64,000 nt of DNA. Source: Halorubrum sp. F4. GTDB lineage: Archaea > Halobacteriota > Halobacteria > Halobacteriales > Haloferacaceae. The stretch is from positions 150,398 through 214,397 of the forward strand of contig NZ_JAPDFS010000002.1 of assembly GCF_027257195.1 (NCBI RefSeq), in the 5' to 3' direction. The position numbers and the translations under genes were made by a program. The notes under the pieces are model-generated. The model saw only the letters and a list, made by a program, of their open reading frames with translations. It had not been told where the DNA came from and did not search any database. Shown in pieces: positions 26,282 to 34,877 of the stretch (positions are counted from its first letter, which is position 1; each line of letters opens with the position of its first letter).

Positions 26282-27079
26282 TTACTCCTCGTCCGCGTCG
26301 CCGTCAGCGGCATCGTCGTCCGCCGCGTCGTCGTCGTCGGCCGTCTCCTCGTCGTCCGCGGACAGTCCCACGGCCTCGAACGCCTCGCGCACCTCGCCTT
26401 CGGGGACGGTTCGGTACCCGTCCGCCGCCGTCACCGTCGCGACCGCGAGGTCGCCCGGGACGAACTCCTCCTCGTGGGCCGCGAGCGCGCGAACGCCGAG
26501 TTCGATCCCCTCGACGAGCGAGAGTCCCTCCTTCCACTCCTCCTCGAGGACGCCCTGGATCTCCTGTCTCCCGCCGCCGATGACGGTCGCCTTCCACTCG
26601 TTGGGGGTTCCCGAGGGGTCGGCCGCGAACAGGCGGGGCTCGCCGTCGTCGATGCCGCCGATGAGCAGCGCCGCGCCGTACGGCCGCGTGCCGCCGCGCT
26701 GGGTGTTCTCCTGGATGTGGTCGGTGAGGAACTTCGTCAGCGTTTCGACGCCGACGGGCTCGCCGTACCGGAGGTGGTTGCCCTGTGCCTGCCGGCGTGC
26801 GAGGTCGATGAGCTGTCGCGCGTCCGCGACGTGTCCGGCGCTCGCGGTGCCGAGGTGCTCGTCGAGCTTGTGGAGCTTCTCGATGCTCTCGGCCTCCATC
26901 AGCGTCGAGCTCGCCCGCGACATCGCGACGAAGACGACGCCGTCGGCCGTCCGGACGCCGACGCTCGGCGCGCCGCGCGAGACCGCCTCGCGGGCGTATT
27001 CGACCTGGTAGATGCGCCCGTCGGGCGAGAACAGCGACGTCCCGCGGTCGTACGCCTGCTGGTCGTTGCCGCCCATCAT
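26282..27079 (-). CDS. psmA: Proteasome alpha subunit
   Basis: 265 residues. The alpha-type N-terminal signature is clear: YDRGTSLFSPDGRIYQVEYA followed by REAVSRGAPSVGV, and there is no Thr1 active site as in beta subunits. The central part has TQRGGTRPYGAALLIGG and DPSGTPNEWKATVIGGG. The C-terminal 30 residues are a very acidic Asp/Ala tail. It forms the outer ring of the 20S proteasome. Haloarchaea often have two alpha genes (alpha1 and alpha2); I cannot say which this is. Two tandem ATG codons are at the start; a TATA-like TAATAAAGG lies 40-50 nt upstream. Confidence 0.93.
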   Translation of the reverse strand: MMGGNDQQAYDRGTSLFSPDGRIYQVEYAREAVSRGAPSVGVRTADGVVFVAMSRASSTLMEAESIEKLHKLDEHLGTASAGHVADARQLIDLARRQAQGNHLRYGEPVGVETLTKFLTDHIQENTQRGGTRPYGAALLIGGIDDGEPRLFAADPSGTPNEWKATVIGGGRQEIQGVLEEEWKEGLSLVEGIELGVRALAAHEEEFVPGDLAVATVTAADGYRTVPEGEVREAFEAVGLSADDEETADDDDAADDDAADGDADEE

Positions 27080-27259
27080 CGCTTCTCACCCGCTCGCGCG
27101 GTGACGTGCTCGCTCATTACCCTTTATTACGCCGGACGGTTGAAAAACCCTCCTTAACCGGTACGCGATCGGTTCCGATCCGCGTCGGCCGCGTTGCCGC
27201 GCGATCCGCCCGAACCGCCCCCGATGCCGCACGAGTCGTCCGGTTCGTGCGCGTCCTCG

Positions 27260-28045
27260 TCAGTCGTCCGAGTCGCTCGAGGCGTCCGCGTCCGCATCCC
27301 CGTCACCCCAATCGCGCGCGACGGGCGTCTCGCTCGCGTCGACGTTGGCGAGCAGCCAGTCGCCGGCCGCGGAAAGCGCCGACTCGTCCGTCCCGACGAG
27401 CTTCAACCGGTTGTGGCCCGCCTCGCGGTCGGGGTAACAGCCGACCGTGACGTCGAACCGATCCATCGCCTCCTCGAGCGCGGGGACGATGTTCGCCTCG
27501 GGCTCGACCGTGTAGAGGAACCGCGACCGGCGCTCGCCGGCGAACTCGTCGGCCACGGACTCGAACATCGCCTTCAACTCCTCGGGGATCCCCGGGAGGA
27601 CGTAGACGTTCTCGAGCACGCAGCCGGGCGCGAGCCCCGCGTCGTTCAACAGCGGGCGGCTCTCCTCCGGGATCGCGGCCTCCGCGTCGACGTCGACGTC
27701 CAGGTCGTGGTCCGGGATCCGCGTCGCGATCTCCGCCAGCCGCTCCTCGACGTCGGCGCGGGTCAGCTCCGAGACGGCGAGGTCGCGCCCGAACGCGTCG
27801 GCGACCGCCTCCATCGTCACGTCGTCGGGCGTGCCGCCGATCCCGCCGGTGACGATCACTCGGTCGAAGGCGTCGCCGTAGGACGCCACGCGCTCGGCGA
27901 TCGTCTCGCGGTCGTCGGGCACGGAGAGGATCCGCTCGACCGCGACGCCGCGCTCCGCCAGCCGTCCCGCGAGCCAGTTCGCGTTCGTGTTCACCGTGTC
28001 GCCGGAGAGCAACTCGTCGCCGACCGTGATCAACGCGACTTCCAT
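27260..28045 (-). CDS. CinA-like protein with molybdopterin-binding (MoaB/MogA-like) domain
   Basis: 261 residues from ATG 28045. The N-terminal MoCF_biosynth domain shows EVALITVGDELLSGDTVNTN, VIVTGGIGGTPDDVTMEAVA and VYVLPGIPEELKAMFESV. This is the CinA N-terminal/COG1058 type, linked in some enzymes to ADP-ribose pyrophosphatase activity. The C-terminal part continues the CinA pattern (VGCYPDREAGHNRLKLVG) and ends in an acidic Asp/Ser tail. The PncC half is encoded separately at 24696. A longer upstream start in frame (28093) is less likely. Confidence 0.85.
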   Translation of the reverse strand: MEVALITVGDELLSGDTVNTNANWLAGRLAERGVAVERILSVPDDRETIAERVASYGDAFDRVIVTGGIGGTPDDVTMEAVADAFGRDLAVSELTRADVEERLAEIATRIPDHDLDVDVDAEAAIPEESRPLLNDAGLAPGCVLENVYVLPGIPEELKAMFESVADEFAGERRSRFLYTVEPEANIVPALEEAMDRFDVTVGCYPDREAGHNRLKLVGTDESALSAAGDWLLANVDASETPVARDWGDGDADADASSDSDD

Positions 28046-28133
28046 CGTCCGCGTTCGGGCCGGCGAGAACATAGGCGTTGCCCGTTTCGACACGCGGACG
28101 CCGCTCGTCTCGCCGCTCCCGGAGGTCGGTTCG

Positions 28134-28757
28134 TCACCCCTCGATCCGCTCGTAGGTGACGAACGCGAGGTCGCCCTCCGTCTCCCGGTCGACTTCCTCG
28201 AACTCGTCGCGGTTCCACTCCGGGAAGTACGTGTCGCCGTCGGGGGATCCCGGGATCTCCGTCAGGACCATCCGGTCGGCGAGCGGGAGGAACGCCTCGT
28301 AGACGGTCGCGCCGCCGATCACGTAGACCTCCTCGACGCCGAGGTCGACCGCGACCGTCCGCGCCCGCGCCGCCGCCTCCTCGACGCCGTTCGCGACGAC
28401 GACGTTGCCGTCTCCGCGGCCGGCCGCCGGAAGGTCCGACGGTTCGCGGGTCGTCAACACGACGTTGGGGCGGTCCGGAAGGGGACCCTCGAGCCGGTCG
28501 ACGATGCTCTGGTAGGTGACTCGACCGAGGACCACGGGATGGCCCGTCGTCAGCCGCTTGAAATGTGCGAGGTCCGCCGGATAGTGCCACGGCATCCCGT
28601 CGTCCGATCCGATGACGCCGTTCTCGGCGACGGCCGCGACGAGGACGAACGCCACGTCCTCGGGGTCGACGTCGCGCTCGCTCGCGTCGGCAGCGTCGGC
28701 ACCGGCGGCATCGGCGGTATCGGCGGCATCTTCGGCGGAGGATCGGGTCCCCGTCAT
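28134..28757 (-). CDS. folA: Dihydrofolate reductase
   Basis: 207 residues. After a 34-residue low-complexity Ala/Asp/Ser-rich leader comes a DHFR fold: FVLVAAVAENGVIGSDDGMP (first strand, Asp/Trp loop), WHYPADLAHFKRLTTGHPVV, LGRVTYQSI, and VYVIGGATVYEAFLPLADRM. It makes tetrahydrofolate from the dihydrofolate that thymidylate synthase produces. Its ATG overlaps the thyA stop (TGATG), so it is the second gene of a thyA-folA unit. Whether the leader is translated or a later start is used is not certain. Confidence 0.92.
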   Translation of the reverse strand: MTGTRSSAEDAADTADAAGADAADASERDVDPEDVAFVLVAAVAENGVIGSDDGMPWHYPADLAHFKRLTTGHPVVLGRVTYQSIVDRLEGPLPDRPNVVLTTREPSDLPAAGRGDGNVVVANGVEEAAARARTVAVDLGVEEVYVIGGATVYEAFLPLADRMVLTEIPGSPDGDTYFPEWNRDEFEEVDRETEGDLAFVTYERIEG

Positions 28758-29785
28758 CACTCGGCGACCGCGAACGAGATCCCTTCGGCGCAGTCGTAGT
28801 CGACGACCTCGACGTCGCCGTAGGTCAGTTCGTCGAGGGGCACGTCCGCGATCTCGATCCGCGGGCGCTCGCGCGGCTCCCGCGAGAGTTGCTCGAGGAG
28901 GCCGGGCACGTGGTCGTACCCCTCCTCGCCGTCGGCCTCCGCGGGAGCGGTTTCCTCCAGCCAGGCCCTGACGTCGCGGTAGTCCGCCCTGTCCTCCACG
29001 TCCGAGAGCCGTGCCTGGAGCGCGGGGAGGTTCTCGCCGTACCACTCCCCTCGGTCGCCCTGCCCGCAGTAGACGTGTGCATCGACGATCGTGTGGCCGA
29101 ACTCGCCCACCTCGAACCCCGTCCGCCCCGCGAGCGCGTTCGCGAGCAGCGCGTACGCCGCGACGTTGAACGGGACGCCGAGCGCGATGTCGCCGGACCG
29201 CTGGGTGAGGTGGAGGTTGAGCTTCCCGCCCTGGACGTTGACGACGAAGGTGTAGTGACACGGCGGCAGCGTCGAGGTCGCGGCGTTGGCCGGGTGCCAC
29301 GCGTTCACGACCATCCGACGGGAGTTGGGGTTCTCCTCGAGCGTGTCGAGCACGTAGGCGATCTGGTCGAAGGTCCGGCGCGTTCCGCCGTCCGCGGTCT
29401 CCTCGACGGTCACCCATCGGTGGGCGTCGTCGGGCCACGTCTCGCCGGGGAGCGCGTCAGCGTCGTCCGGGACCGGATAGCGCCGCCAGAACCGACCGTA
29501 AGCGGTGTCGAGACGGCCCTTCTCGTCGGCCCATGCATCCCAGATCTTCGTCTCCTCGCGGAGGTTCCGGACGTGCTCCTCCCCGGAGAGGTACCAGATG
29601 ACCTCGTGGATGAGCGAGTTCCAGCGGTAGCCGTCCATCCGTTTGGTGGTGAGGAGCGGGAACCCCTCCGCGAGGTCGACGGTGTATCCGGCGCTGAACG
29701 TCGCGACCGTGTCCACGCCGGTCCGGTTCGGCTTGTACGTGCCCGTCGAGAGCGCGTCGTCGACGAGATCGAGGTACCGTTGCAT
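28757..29785 (-). CDS. thyA: Thymidylate synthase (ThyA)
   Basis: 342 residues, longer than the bacterial 264. It catalyses dUMP to dTMP with methylene-tetrahydrofolate. Visible motifs are YKPNRTGVDTVATFSAGYTV (N-terminal region with Arg), LPPCHYTFVV with the nucleophilic Cys, LTQRSGDIALGVPFN, and GHTIVDAHVYC. Extra residues are seen around the middle (WTDDAHRWVTVEETADGG-type region) and before the C-terminus. I start at ATG 29785; upstream in-frame residues are not family-like. It overlaps folA by one base. Confidence 0.94.
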   Translation of the reverse strand: MQRYLDLVDDALSTGTYKPNRTGVDTVATFSAGYTVDLAEGFPLLTTKRMDGYRWNSLIHEVIWYLSGEEHVRNLREETKIWDAWADEKGRLDTAYGRFWRRYPVPDDADALPGETWPDDAHRWVTVEETADGGTRRTFDQIAYVLDTLEENPNSRRMVVNAWHPANAATSTLPPCHYTFVVNVQGGKLNLHLTQRSGDIALGVPFNVAAYALLANALAGRTGFEVGEFGHTIVDAHVYCGQGDRGEWYGENLPALQARLSDVEDRADYRDVRAWLEETAPAEADGEEGYDHVPGLLEQLSREPRERPRIEIADVPLDELTYGDVEVVDYDCAEGISFAVAE

Positions 29786-29979
29786 CGTGATGTGTCGTGG
29801 GTAGTGCCGCCCCGACGTGCGGCGACGTCGAGGCGATCGGTCTATCGGGTCAACGTGCCACACGACATAAATCGATCCCATCTCGTCGGCCGTTCCGCGG
29901 TCCCTCCCGGGAGCCGCCATCCGCCGGGCGCGTTCGTCCGACCGCAGCACCTAACCTCACGCCGCACGGACCGTTCCGC

Positions 29980-31170
29980 ATGAACGTCGATCCGTTCGGA
30001 CTCGAGCGCTGGTTCGCGAAGTACGAGCACGAGGCGGACGTCATGCTCGCCGAGAGCGGGATCCGGTCGCTCGAGGCGGACCGGTTCGACCTCGATCCCG
30101 GGGAGGTCGGGTACGTGATCCCGACCAACGGCGACCCGGAGTTCCGAGCGGACGTCGGCGACCGGTACGGCCGGAGCGCCGACGAGGTGCTTTTCACCTG
30201 CGGTACCCAGGAGGCGAACTTCCTGGCGTTCCTCTCGCTCGTCGCCTCGGCCGAACCGGTCGGCGAGGAGGGGATCGGCTCCGGATCGCACGCCGTCGTC
30301 GTCACCCCGACCTACCAGGCGCTCCACGCGGTCCCCGAGGCGTTCGGGGAGGTGACCCGCGTCAAGCTCTCCCCGCCCGAGTGGCGGCTGGACCCCGACG
30401 CGGTCGCGGACGCGGTTCGCGAGGACACCGCCGTCGTCGTCGTGAACAATCCCAACAACCCGACCGGCCGCTACCACGACGAGGCGCGGGTCCGGGAGGT
30501 ATACGACGTCGCCGTCGAGCACGACGCCTACCTGCTGTGTGACGAGGTGTACCGCCTGTTGGCGTCGGACCCTCAGGAGCCGGTGGCGAGCTTCGGGGCA
30601 CACGGCGTCTCGACGACGAGCCTCACGAAGGCGTACGGGCTCTCCGGCCTGCGGTTCGGCTGGATCGCCGGCCCCGAGCCGGTCGTCGAGCGCGCCTGGC
30701 GGTGGAAGGACTACACCACCATCTCGCCGAGCATCTTCGGTCAACACGTCGCGAAACAGGCGTTGGGTCGGCGCGAGGACCGGATCCTCGAGGAGAACCG
30801 CGAGCTGGCCGACGGGAACCGCGAGCGGATCGCGGCGTGGGTTGACCGGCACGGACTGGAGTGGTACGATCCCGCGTCCGTCAACGCCTTTCCGACGGTT
30901 CCCGAGGGGTTCTCGGACGCCCGGGAGTTCTGTCGGACCGTCGTCGAGGAGGCCGGCGTCGTGCTCGCGCCCGGCGACCTCTTCGGGTTCCCGGACCGCT
31001 TCCGGGTCGGCTTCGGGCATCGGCGGGAGGTGCTCGAGGAGGGACTCGATCGCGTGAGCGCGGTCATCGAGGCGCACGCGGACGACCCGGACGGGTCCGG
31101 AGAGGAGGCGGCCGGCGGCGGGGACGCGGCGGCCACGCACGACGCGGCCCTCGACGGAGGGAGCCGCTGA
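29980..31170 (+). CDS. Class I/II pyridoxal-phosphate aminotransferase
   Basis: 396 residues. The Schiff-base Lys is in [20 protein letters not shown]; substrate and cofactor residues lie in [17 protein letters not shown] and [11 protein letters not shown]. The C-terminal 30 residues are a low-complexity acidic/Ala tail. The fold is close to aspartate-type or histidinol-phosphate-type enzymes; the exact amino donor and acceptor are not clear. Start at ATG 29980; the longer in-frame reading is in the promoter region shared with thyA. The small membrane-protein gene starts immediately after its stop. Confidence 0.9.
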   Translation: MNVDPFGLERWFAKYEHEADVMLAESGIRSLEADRFDLDPGEVGYVIPTNGDPEFRADVGDRYGRSADEVLFTCGTQEANFLAFLSLVASAEPVGEEGIGSGSHAVVVTPTYQALHAVPEAFGEVTRVKLSPPEWRLDPDAVADAVREDTAVVVVNNPNNPTGRYHDEARVREVYDVAVEHDAYLLCDEVYRLLASDPQEPVASFGAHGVSTTSLTKAYGLSGLRFGWIAGPEPVVERAWRWKDYTTISPSIFGQHVAKQALGRREDRILEENRELADGNRERIAAWVDRHGLEWYDPASVNAFPTVPEGFSDAREFCRTVVEEAGVVLAPGDLFGFPDRFRVGFGHRREVLEEGLDRVSAVIEAHADDPDGSGEEAAGGGDAAATHDAALDGGSR

Positions 31171-31171
31171 G

Positions 31172-31441
31172 ATGGGTCTCGCCGGAGACCTCAAGGAGGA
31201 CGTGGTCGGGCTCGTCCGGAACCCGACGGACGAGCAGAAGGCGATACTGGTCGCGATCGTCGCCATCGCGATCGCCGACCGCTACTTCCTCTGGATCGAG
31301 TTCCCGTTCGTGGTGCGGACGACCGCCGCCGTCGGCGTGGGGTTCATCGCGCTGTTCGTCGTCAGCTACCTGCTCACCGGCCATCTCGTTCCGCCGGACG
31401 AGGACGACGACGAGGAGTACGAGGACGAGTTCCATCCGTGA
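31172..31441 (+). CDS. Small two-helix membrane protein (89 aa)
   Basis: 89 residues with an N-terminal amphipathic stretch ([19 protein letters not shown]), two hydrophobic segments (near 25-45 and 50-70) and an acidic cytoplasmic tail. No named family is recognised. The ATG begins one base after the aminotransferase stop, so the two are probably co-transcribed; no functional link is evident. Confidence 0.75.
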   Translation: MGLAGDLKEDVVGLVRNPTDEQKAILVAIVAIAIADRYFLWIEFPFVVRTTAAVGVGFIALFVVSYLLTGHLVPPDEDDDEEYEDEFHP

Positions 31442-31570
31442 GCGCCGTTCGACCGTGAGCGCTCTTCTTCCGGGATCGCTCTCTGCCAGTGATCGCTTTC
31501 CTCCCGTGATCGCCCGCAGCCACCCGCGGAAGTCCGCCCCGATCGGCGGGGAACGACGGCGTTCCAAACC

Positions 31571-31578
31571 GTTTATAC
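31571..31578 (+). promoter_or_regulatory. TATA box for eIF5A
   Basis: GTTTATAC is centred about 28 nt before ATG 31602, the spacing of a leaderless haloarchaeal promoter. It fixes the eIF5A start at 31602 over the much longer in-frame reading that overlaps the aminotransferase. Confidence 0.6.
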
Positions 31579-31601
31579 CCGCGCCGGGGGTAAGCCGGTG
31601 T

Positions 31602-31979
31602 ATGCCGCGAGAGCAGAAGCAGGTTCGAGAACTCCAGGAGGGGAGCTACGTCATGATGGACAGCTCGCCCTGCAAGATCAATCACTACAGCACCGCCAAG
31701 CCCGGGAAACACGGGAGCGCCAAGGCACGCGTCGAGGGGAAGGGCGTCTTCGACGAGAAGAAGCGTTCGCTCTCACAGCCGGTCGACGCGAAGGTGTGGG
31801 TGCCGATCATCCAGCGGAAACAGGGCCAGGTCGTCTCCGTCTCCGGCGACGACGCCCAGGTCATGGACCTCGACACCTACGAGACGTTCACGATGCGGAT
31901 CCCCGAGGGCGAGGACTTCTCCTCGGACGACACCATCGAGTACCTCGAGTACGAGGGCCAACGCAAGGTCGTCGGGTAG
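31602..31979 (+). CDS. eif5A: Translation factor aIF5A (eIF5A)
   Basis: 125 residues. The N-terminal SH3-like domain carries the modification loop [20 protein letters not shown], where the Lys of PGKHG is the (deoxy)hypusine site; an OB-fold C-terminal half ends [15 protein letters not shown]. It relieves ribosome stalling at difficult peptide bonds. The agmatinase gene starts seven bases downstream, in keeping with the known route in haloarchaea where agmatine-derived intermediates modify this Lys. Leaderless start supported by a TATA box. Confidence 0.96.
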   Translation: MPREQKQVRELQEGSYVMMDSSPCKINHYSTAKPGKHGSAKARVEGKGVFDEKKRSLSQPVDAKVWVPIIQRKQGQVVSVSGDDAQVMDLDTYETFTMRIPEGEDFSSDDTIEYLEYEGQRKVVG

Positions 31980-31986
31980 TCGGCTC

Positions 31987-32811
31987 ATGTTCCCCGGAGC
32001 GACCGCCGACCGCGACGCGGCCTCGTACGTGGTCGTCGGCGCTCCTCTCGACGCCACGACCACGTTTCAGCCCGGAACCCGGTTCGGACCGGACCGGATC
32101 CGGCGTTTCTCGGCATCCTACGACGACTACGACGACCGAACGGGCAGCCACTTCTCCGCGCTCGGCGTCCACGACGCGGGCGACGTGGAACCCTGGGACG
32201 ACACGCGTGAGTACCTCGATCACCTCGCCGCCGAGCTCCGGAGCGTCGTCCTCGACGACGCGGTTCCGCTCGCGGTCGGCGGGGAACACACCGTCACCTA
32301 CGCCGGCGTCGAGGCGGTCTCGCCGGACACCCTCGTCGTCGTCGACGCGCACCTGGACCTCCGGGCGGAGTACGCCGGCAACCCCTGGAACCACGCCTGC
32401 GTCACCCGCCACGCGCTCGACGTCGTCGACCGCGCGGTGATCCTCGGCGCGCGCACCGGCTCCGCCGAGGAGTGGGACCGCGCCGCCGAGAGCGACGTGG
32501 AGGTCGTCGCGCCCGAGGACGCCCGCGCGTGGCTCGACGACCTCGATCCCGGTCAGTTCGCCGACGGATCGACGTACCTCTCGATCGACGTCGACGGCGT
32601 CGACCCGGGGTTCGCGCCCGGGACGGGAACCACGGAGCCGTTCGGGCTCCACCCGCGCGAGGTCCGTGACCTCGTCCGCGCGGTCGGCCCGCACGCCGAC
32701 GGCTTCGACGTCGTCGAGGTGAACGACCGCGACGACGGCCAGGCCGCGGCGCTGGGCGGCAAGCTGCTTCGGGAGTTCGTTCACGCACACGCCGCCGGCT
32801 CGTCGGCGTGA
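31987..32811 (+). CDS. speB: Agmatinase/ureohydrolase (arginase family)
   Basis: 274 residues of the ureohydrolase fold with two-Mn motifs: PLAVGGEHTVTY (first His), VVVDAHLDLR (DAHxD), and STYLSIDVDGVDPGFAPGTG (second Asp pair with SxDxDxxDP). The GGEHT and DAHLDL motifs make agmatinase more likely than arginase. It directly follows eIF5A, which makes a role in the hypusine pathway (removing agmatine-type side chains) or polyamine synthesis plausible; this follows from work on haloarchaeal deoxyhypusination and is inference here. Confidence 0.93.
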   Translation: MFPGATADRDAASYVVVGAPLDATTTFQPGTRFGPDRIRRFSASYDDYDDRTGSHFSALGVHDAGDVEPWDDTREYLDHLAAELRSVVLDDAVPLAVGGEHTVTYAGVEAVSPDTLVVVDAHLDLRAEYAGNPWNHACVTRHALDVVDRAVILGARTGSAEEWDRAAESDVEVVAPEDARAWLDDLDPGQFADGSTYLSIDVDGVDPGFAPGTGTTEPFGLHPREVRDLVRAVGPHADGFDVVEVNDRDDGQAAALGGKLLREFVHAHAAGSSA

Positions 32812-32870
32812 CGGCTCGTCGGCGTGGTTCGCGAGCGCTCGCGTGTACTCTCCGCGGCTCTCCGATCGAC

Positions 32871-33122
32871 TCAGTGAAGTTCGGCGAGTCGACTGCGGGC
32901 GGCCGATACCGCCTCCATCGCGTCGATCCACTCGCGGGGGTCGGTACACCAGATCCGGTCGCCCTCGACGCTGACGCAGAACACCGACTCCGCCGAGGGC
33001 GAGAGGGTCACGTCGTCGACGTCGGGACGATCTCCGAGGTAGGCGTCGATCAGGCGTCGGGCCGTCTCGGCCTCCGAACGGAGGCGGTTCCCGGAGGCGT
33101 ACTCGATGGCTATCTCGGCCAT
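32871..33122 (-). CDS. Small protein with SelW/Rdx-like fold pattern but no CxxC
   Basis: 83 residues from ATG 33122, about 28 nt after a TATA-like TTATTAATC. The pattern EIAIEYASGNRLRSEAETAR then VFCVSVEGDRIWC resembles the Rdx/SelW family (selenoprotein W fold), in which a CxxC stands just after the first strand (IEYCxxC). Here that place is ASG, so the redox pair is absent; two Cys occur later (FCVSV and IWC). The family call is a pattern match and is tentative. No neighbour explains its role. Confidence 0.5.
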   Translation of the reverse strand: MAEIAIEYASGNRLRSEAETARRLIDAYLGDRPDVDDVTLSPSAESVFCVSVEGDRIWCTDPREWIDAMEAVSAARSRLAELH

Positions 33123-33145
33123 ACCACGCGTTTGGATGTACACGA

Positions 33146-33154
33146 TTAATAACT
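33146..33154 (-). promoter_or_regulatory. TATA box for the 83-aa Rdx-like gene
   Basis: On the minus strand TTATTAATC is centred about 28 nt from ATG 33122. It excludes the longer in-frame start at 33143, which would lie within a few bases of the box. Confidence 0.5.
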
Positions 33155-33247
33155 ACTGTTTCCGGGCAGCGATTGCGGGGATCGAGGGCGTGCGGGTTCC
33201 GGCGCGATCGGGCGATCCGATCGAGTCCGGCTCGTCACGTCCGAGCG

Positions 33248-33925
33248 TCACTCGCTCCGGCTCGGCAGCCGCGGTGCGAGCGCCGCCACCAACGCGTCCA
33301 TGTCGCGCGTCTGGTACCAGGCCGTCCCCGGGCCGGTGAACTCGAAGACGAGCCCCTCACCGCCCAAAAGCGTCGACTTGAGGTTCCCGACTCGCTCGAT
33401 GGAGTAGTCGATCTCGTCGTCCCAGGCGACCAGGTGTTCGTTGTCCAGGACGTACGACTCGCCGGCTTCCAGTTCGAGTTTCTCCAAGCCGCCGTAGGCG
33501 TCGATGAAGACCGTTCCGGTGCCTTTCAACGCCAGCGGCGTCAGACTGGCCTCTGCCAGCATCGACTTGAGCCCGCCGAACTCCGAGTCGATGTCGATCC
33601 CCGCGGTCGCCGCGAGGAAGGCACCATCGGTGGAGTAGAGCGTTCCGTCCCGGAGTTCGTGGTCCATGACGTCGCCCGGCGACGGCGGGGCGAACGTCAC
33701 CGTTCCCCGCCCGCCCTCGGCGGTGAACTCGTTGGCGAACGCGGACTCTCCGCCCAGCAACGACTTCGCCGAGCTGAGGAGCCCGCCGCGGCTCGTTCCC
33801 GTCTCCATGGAGACGGTCTCGGAGTGACCGACCATCGCGCCCGGCTCGGCGACCACCGATTCGCCCGGCTCGAGGGTGACGATCAGATGCGTGTACGACG
33901 GCTTGTGGGTGAACTCGTATTCCAT
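33248..33925 (-). CDS. TIGR00266/AIM24 family protein
   Basis: 225 residues of beta-rich sequence: LIVTLEPGESVVAEPGAMVG, GRGTVTFAPPSPGDVMDHEL, LYSTDGAFLAATAGIDID and GTGTVFIDAYGGLEKLELEA. This is the TIGR00266/AIM24 (DUF124-like) trimeric beta-prism family, whose function is unknown; mitochondrial members affect membrane organisation. No signal peptide is visible. Monocistronic as far as spacing shows. Confidence 0.88.
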   Translation of the reverse strand: MEYEFTHKPSYTHLIVTLEPGESVVAEPGAMVGHSETVSMETGTSRGGLLSSAKSLLGGESAFANEFTAEGGRGTVTFAPPSPGDVMDHELRDGTLYSTDGAFLAATAGIDIDSEFGGLKSMLAEASLTPLALKGTGTVFIDAYGGLEKLELEAGESYVLDNEHLVAWDDEIDYSIERVGNLKSTLLGGEGLVFEFTGPGTAWYQTRDMDALVAALAPRLPSRSE

Positions 33926-34074
33926 CGGAGGACCTCGGGGGACGGGTTCGCCGGATAACTACTTAAACTGGTACCTTCGGAGGGATCGGTCGACGTCGAA
34001 GCCGCCCGTTCGATCACAGCGGTACGAGGAGTTCCCGTCCGCCGACGAAACGTTCTCCATGCCGGACGAGACGT

Positions 34075-34725
34075 TCACCACGCCGACCAGGCGGTCATGC
34101 TCTCGTCGCGGCCGTACACCCGCTTGAGGTCCTTCGCGTACGCCATGTCGCCGGCGTGGTCGAGCTTCTCGTGGCGGTACTCGGGGGCGTCCTCGCGGAT
34201 GTGAACCCCCTCGATCGTGAACTCCTCGTCGCCGAACTCGACGGTCTCGCCGACGACGAACTCCATATCTCCGGGGACGTTCACCTCGATCGATCGGGTC
34301 CGGTCGGCGTCGCCGTCCTTCGGGTGGAGCGTGACGTCGATGGCGACGTTGTCGACCGCGCGGGTCCACAGCGTGTCGACGCTCGTGATCGCGGCGTCCT
34401 CGACGCGGTGTTCGGGTCCGAGCTCGATCCCGGTGACCCGGACCTGCATCAGCGCGTCCTCGGTGTCGACGACGAACTCCTCGCCGGTCTCGACGCCGCC
34501 CTCGGCCGGGACCTCCATCTCGGTGGAGAACGACTCCTCCTCCTGTGAGACGACGATCGTGAGGTCGACGGTCTCCTCCTCCGGGATCTCGGCTTTGTGC
34601 GTGTGGTCGCAGTCGGTACACCGGACGGTGGCCTGGCCGCCGGGTCGCAACACCTCGTGGACGGTCTCCTCGCCCGGCGAACACGACGGGCAGGCGAGAC
34701 CGACTCGGTCTCCGGTTTCGGTCAT
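34075..34725 (-). CDS. HVO_0476-type zinc-finger protein
   Basis: 216 residues. An N-terminal zinc ribbon has CPSCSPGEETVHEVL and RCTDCDHTHKAEIPEEE (two CxxC knuckles), followed by two beta-rich acidic domains of about 80 residues each. The architecture is that of the haloarchaeal HVO_0476 family (function unknown; I recall the name from annotation). A TATA-like ATATTTACG lies about 28 nt before the ATG. The zinc ribbon suggests RNA or DNA contact; this is inference. Confidence 0.85.
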   Translation of the reverse strand: MTETGDRVGLACPSCSPGEETVHEVLRPGGQATVRCTDCDHTHKAEIPEEETVDLTIVVSQEEESFSTEMEVPAEGGVETGEEFVVDTEDALMQVRVTGIELGPEHRVEDAAITSVDTLWTRAVDNVAIDVTLHPKDGDADRTRSIEVNVPGDMEFVVGETVEFGDEEFTIEGVHIREDAPEYRHEKLDHAGDMAYAKDLKRVYGRDESMTAWSAW

Positions 34726-34877
34726 TACGGCGTCCTTCCCGCCGCGGGCGTAAATATCCGCTCCCCTGGCGGTCGTGTGCGTGTCGGTGTCTCCCCCCGC
34801 TCGCCGTGCGTGTCGCTGTCTCGGTGGCGGGGCCGGGTACAGAAACTGGTTTACCGGTGTCGGCGGAACGGACGCCC

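Noticed and set aside
28680..28757. Low-complexity repeat at the DHFR N-terminus as a mobile repeat
   Set aside because: It encodes an Ala/Asp-rich tail in frame, a common feature of halophilic proteins, and has no repeat unit outside coding use.
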